Source of the DNA: Synergistaceae bacterium
Lineage (GTDB): Bacteria; Synergistota; Synergistia; Synergistales; Aminobacteriaceae
Direction of reading: 5' to 3'
Assembly: GCA_018436725.1 (NCBI GenBank)
Contig: JAHDKT010000008.1
Location: 62,001 to 126,000, forward strand
DNA: 64,000 nt
Shown: piece after piece, positions 17,018-25,249 of the stretch
Layout: each line of letters opens with the position of its first letter
How positions within the stretch are numbered: the stretch's first letter is position 1
The notes under the pieces: model-generated
Databases searched by the model: none
What the model saw: the letters and a program-made list of their open reading frames with translations, nothing else
Told to the model about the DNA's origin: nothing
Translations under genes and position numbers: made by a program

Positions 17018-18367
17018 ATGGAAAGGATTGTTTTGTGTATGCGTAGAAAAGCGTGCGTGCTGTTGTTTATTCTGTGTTCTTCCCTGTTCGCCGTGCAGGG
17101 AGAATCGTTCGGAGCGGAGAGTTCGCTGACTCTTGAGAGGGCGCTCGCTCTTGCCCGGGAGTATAATCCCTTGCTCTCGGTGGCCAGAGAGCAGGTCCTG
17201 CAGTCGGAGGCCGATGTCGAGAAGGCCGCGTCGGCGATGGGGCCTAAAGTGAAGGTGCAGGCGAGCTACACCAGATACAACGAGGATGCCCGGAACCCGG
17301 TGTTCGACGCGGCGGGTCGACCGACCGGGGGTTTTATTCTGGAGGGGTTCGAGAATACGTGGCAGACGGCCGTCGTACTCACGCAGGTGCTGTACAGCGG
17401 AGGCACGCTCTCGGCGAACCGTGCCGCTGCGCGGTTGCAGGCGGAGGCGCGGCGGGCGCGGGAGATCCGTACGCTCCAAGGAGTGGAGAACGGGGTGAAA
17501 CGGGCGTACTACGACCTTCAGCGCGCGAGAGCGTTTCTTGTGATCGCGAAGGAGTCCGCGCGACTGGCGAAAGAGCATCTCGCAGTCGTGGAGGCGCTTT
17601 TCAGGCACGGGGCCGTGGCGAAGAACGAAGTGCTCAGGGTACAGGTGGACGTCTCCAACGCGGAACTGCTTCAAATCCAATCGGAGAATGCGGTGAACGT
17701 CGCCTGGAAGGGGCTTTCGAGGGCCGTCGGAATCGCTCTTCCCGAAAACGCGGCGCTTCCCGAACCGGAGAAGCCGTTGGAGAGAGTGGAATTCCCGCCC
17801 GACCCCGAACGGCTGGCGTTGGAGAGCCGTCAGGAGATGCGCGCCCTCGATTTTATGCGCCAAGCCGCGCTCGAAAGCGTGACGGCGGCGGAAGGACAAA
17901 GCAAACCTCAAATCTTCTTCGAGGGTAAGTATCAGGACGTCGGTGACGGCTTCTATCCGGACAAGAAAGATCAGTGGACTCTTTCTCTTGTCGCGCAGTG
18001 GACTCTGTACGATCACGGAGAAGTACGTTCGCAGGCGAAGAAAGGACGTTCCATGGTCCGGGAGTTTCTCGGGCAGATGGACGATCTGGAGAAGCAGGTG
18101 ATTCTCGAAGTGGCCACAGCGCGGCTGAATCTTGAATCCGCGCTGAAGAGAACTGATGTCGCGCGCACTCAGGTGATCCTGGCCGAGGAGGACTACCGTA
18201 TGGCGTTGCAGCGCTACCGCGTGCAGGCGGGGACCAACCTCGACGTTCTGGATGCGCGTGTAGCCCTCGTCAACGCGCAGAACAAGCTTGCGGCTTCGAT
18301 ATACGACGCGTACACGGCGCGCGCGGACTTCGCGCACGCTCTCGGCGGAGGGTACGAGGAGAGGTAA
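17018..18367 (+). CDS. TolC-family outer-membrane efflux channel
   Basis: About 449 residues with an N-terminal signal peptide (basic RRK, hydrophobic LLFILCSSLFAV, then an Ala/Gly cleavage region). The mature part has two internally related halves of long helices, including LTLERALALAREYNPLL and YSGGTLSANRAAARLQAEA, typical of OEP/TolC proteins. ATG 17018 is preferred for its GGAGG (17009-17013); the GTG at 16970 overlaps the preceding stop but would bury the signal peptide. It completes a tripartite pump with the adaptor and RND proteins. The gene ends the operon. Confidence 0.9.
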   Translation: MERIVLCMRRKACVLLFILCSSLFAVQGESFGAESSLTLERALALAREYNPLLSVAREQVLQSEADVEKAASAMGPKVKVQASYTRYNEDARNPVFDAAGRPTGGFILEGFENTWQTAVVLTQVLYSGGTLSANRAAARLQAEARRAREIRTLQGVENGVKRAYYDLQRARAFLVIAKESARLAKEHLAVVEALFRHGAVAKNEVLRVQVDVSNAELLQIQSENAVNVAWKGLSRAVGIALPENAALPEPEKPLERVEFPPDPERLALESRQEMRALDFMRQAALESVTAAEGQSKPQIFFEGKYQDVGDGFYPDKKDQWTLSLVAQWTLYDHGEVRSQAKKGRSMVREFLGQMDDLEKQVILEVATARLNLESALKRTDVARTQVILAEEDYRMALQRYRVQAGTNLDVLDARVALVNAQNKLAASIYDAYTARADFAHALGGGYEER

Positions 18368-18559
18368 TTTCGTCTGTAGATTATCCGAAGAACGAGCGGA
18401 TTCAAGAGTTTTTCGCGCTTGTCCCGCGCGATACGGTGCGCTATCATTATGCGGGAACATCCGAGGCAGTTTCGAGGAGAGAATTCTCCTGTTTCGGTGT
18501 TCCCGCATCGCGATCCGGCGACCTCTCGAGTTCGCCGACTTCGAAAGCGAGGGAAGTCC

Positions 18560-19165
18560 ATGGAGAATAACCACGCGCCCGCGTTCTCATCCCCCTGGGA
18601 AATTCAACGCTTTCTCAGCGCCATTCCGTACAATCCGAAAGAGGAGTGCAAATCGCCTAAGCGCGTGCTCGCCGAGCGTAACGCGCACTGCTTCGAAGGC
18701 GCGCTCTTCGCCGCCTCCCGACTTCGGGAGCTGGGGTACCCGCCGCTCCTGATGGACCTTCGGGCGTGGAACGACGACGACCACGTCATCGCGCTTTTCA
18801 AGGAGCGGGGACGCTGGGGTGCGGTCGCAAAATCCAACTTCACCACGCTGCGTTTCCGGGAACCCGTCTACCGTACCCTCAGGGAACTGGCAATGTCCTA
18901 CTTCGACTTCTACTTCAACACGCTGGGGCAGAAGACGCTTCGGGCCTACTCCAGGCCGCTGAAACTGGCGCAGTTCGACGGGAAGAACTGGATGGAGACG
19001 GACGACGATCTCGAATACATCGGCGACGCCTTCCGCGCGCTGCCCTACTATGAGCTGCTGGATTCGGACCAGGTTGCACATCTTGTCGAGGTCGACGAAG
19101 ACCTGCTGAAAGCGGGCCTGATGGGATCCAATCCGGCAGGCCTGTACGTCCCGGCGGCGGAGTGA
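18560..19165 (+). CDS. Putative transglutaminase-fold protein with Cys-His pair
   Basis: A 201-residue cytoplasmic-looking protein. A cysteine in NAHCFEGALF (Cys44) begins a helix, and a histidine preceded by acidic residues follows in DDDHVIALF (His75). This order and spacing resemble transglutaminase-like or papain-like thiol folds, but I cannot name a characterised family. ATG 18560 has GGGAAG upstream; the frame is open further upstream but with poor coding character. The next gene, 130 bp downstream on the same strand, is an F420-ligase-like gene. Catalytic function is inferred only from the Cys/His pattern. Confidence 0.7.
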   Translation: MENNHAPAFSSPWEIQRFLSAIPYNPKEECKSPKRVLAERNAHCFEGALFAASRLRELGYPPLLMDLRAWNDDDHVIALFKERGRWGAVAKSNFTTLRFREPVYRTLRELAMSYFDFYFNTLGQKTLRAYSRPLKLAQFDGKNWMETDDDLEYIGDAFRALPYYELLDSDQVAHLVEVDEDLLKAGLMGSNPAGLYVPAAE

Positions 19166-19297
19166 ATTCCCGCGGATCACCGCGGTTACGTTTCAGGAAC
19201 AGAACACTGAATTCCGGGCACTCTGCGCCCGGTGTACACTCGAGGCTTTTCGCTCCCGTCGGGCGCGGCGAGTCGAAACGGAAGGAATGAGGCGTCT

Positions 19298-20473
19298 ATG
19301 CGCTGTACAGGTGTTTCCGCAAGAGGTATCCGGCTTCCAGTCCTCTCGAAGGGGGCGGATCTGGTCACAATCGTCGCCGACGAGCTTGTCAAGGCGTCTG
19401 CGGCGTCGCGCGATCCGTTCGAATTCCGCGACGGCGATATCGTCGGCGTGACGGAGTCGGTGCTCGCCCGTTCGCAGGGGAACTACGTCACATTGGACGA
19501 CATCGCCGAGGATGTCCGCAGGCGGGTTCCCGAAGGCGACGTCGCGCTGATCTTCCCTATTCTGAGCCGCAATCGCTTCGGACGCCTCCTCGAAGGCATC
19601 GCTCGAGGAGTTCGAGGAACGCTGCACGTGGTCCTCTCCTACCCTGCGGACGAAGTGGGGAACCTGCTTATCGATCCGCGCGCTTTCTACTTGAAGGGGG
19701 ATCGGCTCTCTGGAGACCTCTTCGGCGAGAAGGAGTACGACGAGCTCTTCGGCCGTTACCCGCACCCGTTCACCGGCGTGGATTACGTGAGCTACTACAA
19801 GAACATGGACCCGAAGATCCGGATTCATTTCGCCAACAACCCGCTCTCCGCGCTGCGCTTCTCGAAGACGGTGATCGTGGGCAGCATCCACGCACGCTTC
19901 CTGCACCGGGAGATTCTGGAGAAGGCGGGAGCTTCGGTTTTTTCCCTCGACCAGTTCTGCTCCGCGCCTCTCAGTGAGGGCAAAGGATTCAACGAAGAGT
20001 ACGGCCTCCTGGGCTCCAACTACAGCAACGAGACCTCGGTGAAGCTCTTTCCGCGGGAGAGCGGTCGCTTCGCCCGCGCACTCTCGGACGAACTTCGGGA
20101 GAGAACGGGGAAGCGTGTCGAGGTGCTGGTGTACGGAGACGGCGCATTCAAGGATCCTGCGGGAGGCATCTGGGAACTCGCCGACCCTGTGGTGTCGCCC
20201 GGCTATACGGAAGGGCTCGAGGGGCTCCCGAAGGAGATCAAGTTCAAGTATATCGCCGACAACGCGGGAGACAAGTCACCGGACGAAGCCGTCCGGGAGG
20301 CGATTCGCAACAAGGTCGTCATGGACCGTTTCGCCCACTCGACGCTGGGGACGACGCCGCGTCGCCTGACCGACCTGCTGGGGTCGCTCTGCGATCTCGT
20401 CTCCGGCTCCGGCGACAAGGGAACTCCGGTTGTCTACATTTCCGGGTACTTCGATTCCTACCTTGACGAGTGA
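19298..20473 (+). CDS. Coenzyme F420-0:L-glutamate ligase-like protein
   Basis: A 391-residue protein that resembles the CofE/FbiB-type F420_ligase family: an N-terminal GIRLP segment, DGDIVGVTESVLARSQGNYV near residues 45-65 and a later VEVLVYGDGAFKDP segment. Proteins of this kind occur in bacteria without known F420 and may ligate glutamate or another amino acid to a different acceptor. ATG 19298 follows GGAAGGAATGAGG; upstream in-frame sequence looks non-coding. No other F420 biosynthesis gene is in the window, so the true substrate is open. Confidence 0.75.
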   Translation: MRCTGVSARGIRLPVLSKGADLVTIVADELVKASAASRDPFEFRDGDIVGVTESVLARSQGNYVTLDDIAEDVRRRVPEGDVALIFPILSRNRFGRLLEGIARGVRGTLHVVLSYPADEVGNLLIDPRAFYLKGDRLSGDLFGEKEYDELFGRYPHPFTGVDYVSYYKNMDPKIRIHFANNPLSALRFSKTVIVGSIHARFLHREILEKAGASVFSLDQFCSAPLSEGKGFNEEYGLLGSNYSNETSVKLFPRESGRFARALSDELRERTGKRVEVLVYGDGAFKDPAGGIWELADPVVSPGYTEGLEGLPKEIKFKYIADNAGDKSPDEAVREAIRNKVVMDRFAHSTLGTTPRRLTDLLGSLCDLVSGSGDKGTPVVYISGYFDSYLDE

Positions 20474-20527
20474 CCCGGGACGGCGTGAACAGGCGAAAAA
20501 GCAGATGCGAAAAACGCGTGGATGTAG

Positions 20528-20549
20528 TATTATGTACTTCGTGAGTACA
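20528..20549 (+). promoter_or_regulatory. Candidate promoter -10 box with palindromic operator
   Basis: TATTAT (20528-20533) could be a -10 box. It overlaps the perfect inverted repeat TGTACT-N5-AGTACA (20533-20549) about 130 bp before the binding-protein gene. The -35 region is weak, so this is tentative. Confidence 0.4.
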
Positions 20550-20675
20550 AAGAATTTCGGACCAATGTAGCCTTTCCCTGTGGAGATTCGGCGGCCGGAG
20601 CGATCCGTCCGTCTTTTCTCGGATGCGGTACGGTTTTGTGCACCACGATCACATACTGTATGGGAGGTAGAAAGA

Positions 20676-21833
20676 ATGAGGAGTATGAGTACGGTTCGGA
20701 AGATGCTGGCGCTGGTGTTCGTTCTGTGCATGATGGCGGCCCCCGCCTTCGCGGCGGACCCGATCAGGATCGGCGAAATCGCCACGGTGACGGGCGACTT
20801 CGCCGCCTACGGCGTTGCGGAGGTCGAGTCGGTGAAGATCGCCGTCGCGGAGATCAACGCCGCCGGCGGAATCCTCGGCAGACCGGTCGAGGTGATTATG
20901 TACGACTGCCGCACGCGGCAGGAAGATATGGTGAACGCGGCCCGGCGTCTTGTCGAGCAGGACAAGGTCAGCGTCGTCATCGGCCCCAGCGGAAGCGGCC
21001 TGTGCATCGCGGCGGCTCCTGTGTTCAATCGCGCGAAGGTTCCTCATATCGGAACCCTCCCCACGAACCCCCTCGTCACCGTGGACGAGAAGGGCAACGT
21101 CCGTCCCTACAACTTCCGTATCTGCTTCCTTGATCCCTATCAGGGAAAGATGATCGCCCACTTCTCGGCGAAGGACCTCGGCAAGAAGAAGGCCGCGGTG
21201 CTGTATGACGTATCCAGCGACTACTCCCACGGTCTGCGCGAGTTCTTCACCGCCTCCTTCAAGGAGTACGGCGGAGAGATCGTCGCCGACGAGGGACACC
21301 GCGCCGAAGACGTCGATTTCCGCGCGCAGCTCACAGTCATCAAGGAAGCCAACCCCGACGTCCTCGTCATCCCGACGATGGGCAAGGCGCTTCCTCTGGC
21401 CGTGAAGCAGGCCCGCGACCTCGGTATCGAGGTTCCTATAGTCGGCGGCGACGGCTACGGCGACTTCATGTGGGAGATCGCGGGCGACACGATGCGCGAG
21501 ACCTATTGGGTGAGCCACGTCGACAAAGCCGACCCGACGCTTGCCGATTTCTTCAAGAAGTACGAGGAGCAGACCGGCACCGAGTGCATGGAGTTCATGA
21601 ACGCGGTTATGGCCTACGACGCCGTCTACTGGGTGAAGGACGCCATCGAGCGCGCCGGCAGCGACGACCCCGTGAAGATCCGCGACGCCCTGGAGGCGAC
21701 GAAGGACCTGAAGCTTATGCACGCGACGCTCACGATGGACGAGTTCCACAACCCCAAGGACAAGGACGGTATCATCCTGAAGTCCGACATCGAGAAGAAG
21801 CAGGCCGTGTTCTTCGTGAAGGTGAAGCCGTAG
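20676..21833 (+). CDS. ABC transporter substrate-binding protein, branched-chain amino acid/amide type (orphan)
   Basis: A 385-residue periplasmic binding protein of the LivK/type 1 fold. A signal peptide ends near PAFA, followed by the typical PIRIGEIATVTGDFAAYG start and a VIGPSGSGLCIAAAPVF ligand-loop region. ATG 20676 follows GGGAGG. No permease or ATPase lies nearby: a strong bidirectional terminator follows and the next genes are on the other strand. It must therefore work with a transporter encoded elsewhere or act as a sensor. An amino acid or short amide ligand is typical of the family. Confidence 0.9.
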   Translation: MRSMSTVRKMLALVFVLCMMAAPAFAADPIRIGEIATVTGDFAAYGVAEVESVKIAVAEINAAGGILGRPVEVIMYDCRTRQEDMVNAARRLVEQDKVSVVIGPSGSGLCIAAAPVFNRAKVPHIGTLPTNPLVTVDEKGNVRPYNFRICFLDPYQGKMIAHFSAKDLGKKKAAVLYDVSSDYSHGLREFFTASFKEYGGEIVADEGHRAEDVDFRAQLTVIKEANPDVLVIPTMGKALPLAVKQARDLGIEVPIVGGDGYGDFMWEIAGDTMRETYWVSHVDKADPTLADFFKKYEEQTGTECMEFMNAVMAYDAVYWVKDAIERAGSDDPVKIRDALEATKDLKLMHATLTMDEFHNPKDKDGIILKSDIEKKQAVFFVKVKP

Positions 21834-21886
21834 GCAGGATGCTGAAATAACTGCCTGAGAGGTATTTTGATCGCGTGTGTTTTTCG

Positions 21887-21937
21887 GACGCAAAAGACCG
21901 GGGCGGGAATATATTTCCCGCCCCGGTCTTTTGCGTC
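21887..21937. terminator. Bidirectional terminator, perfect 23-bp stem
   Basis: The arms at 21887-21909 and 21915-21937 are exact complements with a 5-base loop (TATAT). T-runs on both strands let it end both the plus-strand binding-protein gene and the minus-strand envelope operon. Confidence 0.93.
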
Positions 21938-21961
21938 TGTTTCGGTTTGCCCTCGGCGCCC

Positions 21962-22459
21962 TCACACGTCCGGGCCGCCCAGCTCCAGCGCGATGTCCTC
22001 GGCGAGGAAGCTCGAGGCCTCGATCAGCCCCTCCTCGCCCTGGTGGGTGACTGCCTGGAAGCCTGAGTGGACGACGCCCGTCCGCACGTCGACCAGTCTG
22101 GCGGTGAGCGTGAAGACCGAGCCCGTCGCGTTCACCGAGCCGACGATGAGGTATTGCGCGCCCAGGACCTTACCGACCTTGATCGCCTTCTTCTCGTCGA
22201 CCAGTCCCGACAGCGAGAGTTTGTGCTCCGAGGCGATCTCGTTCATCCGGGAGGCTTCGAGGACGGTCCACGGCCCCCGGTTGACCAGCGCTCCCCTGAC
22301 GCGCTCCCCGACCGCGCCGCCGAGGTACGGCATGCACCCGACGGCCTGGAAGTCGGGGATGGCGATGAGCATCTCGGCCGTCGAAGGAAGAGGAGCGGCG
22401 AGGATGCTCGTTCCCAAGAGCAACAGCAGAATGAGCCGACACGCTTTTTTACAGGACAT
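21962..22459 (-). CDS. Exported CsgG/FlgO-like protein (last gene of the envelope operon)
   Basis: A 165-residue protein with a signal peptide (to about residue 28) and a single domain resembling CsgG/TolB-N/FlgO: MLIAIPDF at the start, VLEASRMNEI, then VGKVLGAQYLIVGSV and LTARLVDVRTGVV. The same pattern is repeated in the product at 23278-24447, so the two are paralogues. It has no lipobox. It is the last gene of an eight-gene minus-strand operon, ending at the strong terminator at 21887-21937. It should be in the periplasm or at the outer membrane; a role in building a surface or envelope structure is inferred from its relatives. Confidence 0.8.
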   Translation of the reverse strand: MSCKKACRLILLLLLGTSILAAPLPSTAEMLIAIPDFQAVGCMPYLGGAVGERVRGALVNRGPWTVLEASRMNEIASEHKLSLSGLVDEKKAIKVGKVLGAQYLIVGSVNATGSVFTLTARLVDVRTGVVHSGFQAVTHQGEEGLIEASSFLAEDIALELGGPDV

Positions 22460-22504
22460 CCTCGATCCCCCCTTTGCAGTAATGTCGTTTCAAATCCGCC
22501 GGTG

Positions 22505-23095
22505 TCATGCCGCCCTGAAGAACGAGAGTATCATGCGGGCCATTCCATCGACTTGGACCTTCAGCTTGGCTATAGCGTCCTTCAGCCCGGTCACCTCTCC
22601 GTCCACGAAGACCTTGCCGGAAGCGAACTCGAGTTCGTTGAGCGTTTCTTTCGCCTCCTTCGGCATCTTCGCCGTCGTGTAGGCGCGCGCCTTGTGGAAG
22701 CGGAGAACGTCGCCGAGACGTGTCCGTCCTTGCAGGATGCCCTTCGCGTCGCGGACCAGCAGTCTGTCGGTGATCATATCCTTTCCCAGTTTCTCCTCGA
22801 CGGCGAGAACGGTTTTGTAGTCACCTTTTCCTCCCGCGTGAAGGGAAACTTCGCTAGCAACGAGCGTGCGCATGCGTTCGCTCTCGTCCCAGAAACGTAC
22901 CGACATTTCATAGCACCTGTCAAGAACGGGGAGGATAAGATCGCGCCCCTGTTCGTACGTGCCGTTTCGCATCAGGCTCGCCCCTCCGACGAAGGATGCG
23001 GTGCACCCTCCCTCGCCGCTCACGGTCGTCGCGAGCTGGATGACCCGATCAAGGTTGCGGCCGGTGAGCGTGCCTTCTTTGAGGAAAACCTGCAC
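22505..23095 (-). CDS. Uncharacterised protein; open frame downstream of an in-frame TGA
   Basis: The open frame from GTG 23095 gives 196 residues of an unrecognised, mostly helical protein ending in VDGMARMILSFFRAA. The same frame continues upstream through a Gly/Ser-rich stretch and a TGA (23168-23170) into an apparent signal peptide starting at ATG 23251. The original gene probably ran 22505-23251, about 248 codons. No ribosome site of quality precedes GTG 23095, so without readthrough the protein may not be made or exported. It is either a nonsense-mutated gene, a recoded one or a sequence error. It has four Cys residues and no named domain. Confidence 0.6.
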   Translation of the reverse strand: MQVFLKEGTLTGRNLDRVIQLATTVSGEGGCTASFVGGASLMRNGTYEQGRDLILPVLDRCYEMSVRFWDESERMRTLVASEVSLHAGGKGDYKTVLAVEEKLGKDMITDRLLVRDAKGILQGRTRLGDVLRFHKARAYTTAKMPKEAKETLNELEFASGKVFVDGEVTGLKDAIAKLKVQVDGMARMILSFFRAA

Positions 23096-23167
23096 CAGCT
23101 TGTCGATTTCCGTCTGATCGGCCGCGGATATACTGTCGCCTCCGGAACCTCCGGAACCGCCGCCTCC

Positions 23168-23251
23168 TCAGCCGAACCCCGCGACAGGCGATAGAAGCAG
23201 CGCGCCGCCAAGTACAAAAATGCTTAGAAGAAGTACGAATTTCTTTCTCAT
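23168..23251 (-). other. Signal-peptide coding segment terminated by in-frame TGA
   Basis: ATG 23251 encodes MRKKFVLLLSIFVLGGALLL and a few more residues, a typical export signal. It then meets TGA at 23170-23168, in the same frame as the 22505-23095 open frame. The next codons encode GGGGSGGSGGDS, a linker often seen after a lipidated Cys. One base change (TGA to TGC or TGT) would give a Cys there, although the residue three before it is Gly and not the usual Leu of a lipobox. Confidence 0.7.
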
Positions 23252-23277
23252 TTTCGCCACATCCTTTCTGTTCTCAA

Positions 23278-24447
23278 TCACTGTTTGGGAATCATATCCT
23301 CCAGTTTCTTTGCAAGCGCCGCATCTATGGTCTTCAGAGCCGCGAGCTGTTCTTTCGCCCCCTGAAGATTTCCCCGCATGATCTGGGCAGTGCCCAGAAG
23401 AAAGCGGAGATTGCCGTTACCCGGCTGCTGTTGAAGCGCGGAAAGCAGTATCCCCGCGGCTTCGTCCGCTGCGCCGTTTTCGAGCAGAAGCTGTCCAAGA
23501 GCCAGATAGGCCGGAATATAGGCCTGATCGATTTGAATGGCCTCCAGAAAGAAGTCGGCGGCCTCCTCGATCCTCTTTCTGTTCTTGAATGCGGACCCCT
23601 TCAGGAAGAGCGCCTCGACGAGCTTCGGATCGAGTTCGAGCGCTTTGTCGAGCGGCGCCGTGGCCTTATGGTTGTCGCCGAGCAGGAAGTACGCTTTGCC
23701 GACGAGAAGGTGGGCTTCGGCGAAGGACGGTTCCCATGTGACCGCCTGCTGGGCCGCGAGCAGCGCGTCGGAGTAGCGCTTCGTCTGGAAGTGGAGTCCG
23801 GCGACGATGAAACGCAGAAGTCCGTTGCGCGGGCTGAGCTGCGTCATCTTCTCCCAGAACGGGAGCGACTTGCGGTATTCTCCCAGGTTGTAGTACCCGA
23901 GCGCTTCATAGAGGTAGTACTTGTAGTCGCTCGTCGGATCCCCTCGCGCAGGAGCGTCGCCGCTGATGAAGGCGAGGATATCCGCAGCCAGGTTTCTCGA
24001 CACGAGCGGCGTCTCGTCTTCCCCCTGTTTCGAGGTCCGTTCGAAGCTCGCGAGCACGCGGCCGCTCTCGACGTCGACAAGCCGCGCCGTCGCCACGAGA
24101 AGGGCGCCGAACCTGCTGACCGCGCCGAGGATGAAATAGCGCGCGCCGACGAGCTTCCCCGCCTTCGCCGCCGTCGCGGTCTCCACGACTCCGGACATGG
24201 CAAGCCGCTGTTGCCTGGCGACCTCGGCGACGCGGGAGCGCTCGACAAGCGTAATGTCCCTGTTCCCTGCAAGCGATGTGGAGACGATGTCCCCGACCGT
24301 TGCGCCGAGGTGGAAGCTCGTTCCCTGGGCGAGAAATGGGTGCACGGCGACGGTCATCTGCGCCGCCGAGGATACCTCCGGCAGGCTGAACAGGGCCAGG
24401 AGCAGCAACAGCAGCGCGTTCGCCTGTACGATGCGTCCTCTTCTCAT
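23278..24447 (-). CDS. Exported CsgG-like/TPR protein
   Basis: A 389-residue protein with a signal peptide ending near VSSAA. An N-terminal CsgG/FlgO-like domain (about 30-160; LVERSRVAEVARQQ, VGARYFILGAV, TARLVDVESGRV) precedes a C-terminal array of tetratricopeptide repeats (about 175-370; for example KSLPFWEKMTQLSPRNGLLR and FAEAHLLVGKAYFLLGD). The N-terminal domain is paralogous to the whole 21962-22459 protein. TPRs suggest a scaffold for protein contacts in the periplasm. It is one of eight tightly spaced genes (gaps 3-45 bp). Confidence 0.83.
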   Translation of the reverse strand: MRRGRIVQANALLLLLLALFSLPEVSSAAQMTVAVHPFLAQGTSFHLGATVGDIVSTSLAGNRDITLVERSRVAEVARQQRLAMSGVVETATAAKAGKLVGARYFILGAVSRFGALLVATARLVDVESGRVLASFERTSKQGEDETPLVSRNLAADILAFISGDAPARGDPTSDYKYYLYEALGYYNLGEYRKSLPFWEKMTQLSPRNGLLRFIVAGLHFQTKRYSDALLAAQQAVTWEPSFAEAHLLVGKAYFLLGDNHKATAPLDKALELDPKLVEALFLKGSAFKNRKRIEEAADFFLEAIQIDQAYIPAYLALGQLLLENGAADEAAGILLSALQQQPGNGNLRFLLGTAQIMRGNLQGAKEQLAALKTIDAALAKKLEDMIPKQ

Positions 24448-24484
24448 GAGGGGAACCTCCTCTCCGTCGAATGATCTGCGCTCG

Positions 24485-25204
24485 TCATCTGCTCTTCTGG
24501 CTCCATCTATGGCTGACCGCGTCGTACGTGTACACCGTGTCCGCAGTGAATATGGACGCTTTGTATCCGTCGATGATGCACGCCTGCGGCGATATTCCTT
24601 CCTTGACGACCCACTGGTGGATCGTCATGTCGTAAAGCACCAGGTCGGGATCGGACCACGCCGCTGCGAGTACGTCGCCCGCCTGCGCTTTTTTCAGCGC
24701 GCCGAAGGGGAAGAACTGCGAGAAGAGCCATTTCCCGAGGACGGGATCGTAGACTACCAGCCCCTCCTCGCCTGTCAGTATCGTCATTCCGCGCGAAAGC
24801 GACGCCCCTGTGAGTTTCCACGGAATGTAGTCGCTCCGCAGCCACCTCTGATTCTTCGCGTCGAAGATCGCGGCCTCGTTCTCGTTCCACACGAGCGCGT
24901 ACTCGTCGGAGAGCGCTCCCAGAAGCGTCCGGAAGTCGCTCTCGGAGAGCCACTGCTGCGTCCGCACGTCGTAGACCCAAGCGGCGTCCTCGCTCCAGAC
25001 AAGTGCGAGGTGATTGTGCACGCGGTACCCGCTTGTTCTGAAGTTGTTGAGGATGGACTGCCGTTTCAACACCGGATCGTGAACACGCACCGTGTACGCG
25101 TCGATGAAAACCTGCACCTCCGCGAACGCCGGGACCGTCCCAACGAGGAGTCCCGCGAGGAAGATAGCGAGCGCCCCGAAAGATACCCGTTTGCGTGCGT
25201 TCAT
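24485..25204 (-). CDS. Exported protein with repeated YD/W motifs (beta-propeller-like)
   Basis: A 239-residue protein with a signal peptide ending at PAFA. The mature part has five or so repeats of a pattern like AWVYDVRTQQWL, AAIFDAKNQRWL, LVVYDPVLGKWL, LVLYDMTIHQWV and VYTYDAVSHRW, spaced about 40 residues apart. This suggests a small Kelch-like or propeller-like beta fold. I cannot name a family. It is encoded inside the eight-gene envelope operon. Confidence 0.75.
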   Translation of the reverse strand: MNARKRVSFGALAIFLAGLLVGTVPAFAEVQVFIDAYTVRVHDPVLKRQSILNNFRTSGYRVHNHLALVWSEDAAWVYDVRTQQWLSESDFRTLLGALSDEYALVWNENEAAIFDAKNQRWLRSDYIPWKLTGASLSRGMTILTGEEGLVVYDPVLGKWLFSQFFPFGALKKAQAGDVLAAAWSDPDLVLYDMTIHQWVVKEGISPQACIIDGYKASIFTADTVYTYDAVSHRWSQKSR

Positions 25205-25249
25205 TGGATACCAGCTCCCTTCATAATGAGGTACGTCCGATACTGTGCT

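Noticed and set aside
23126-23170. Selenocysteine insertion at the in-frame TGA
   Set aside because: The GGU-loop hairpin is small and the protein is not a known selenoprotein type; a nonsense mutation or error is simpler without evidence for sel genes.
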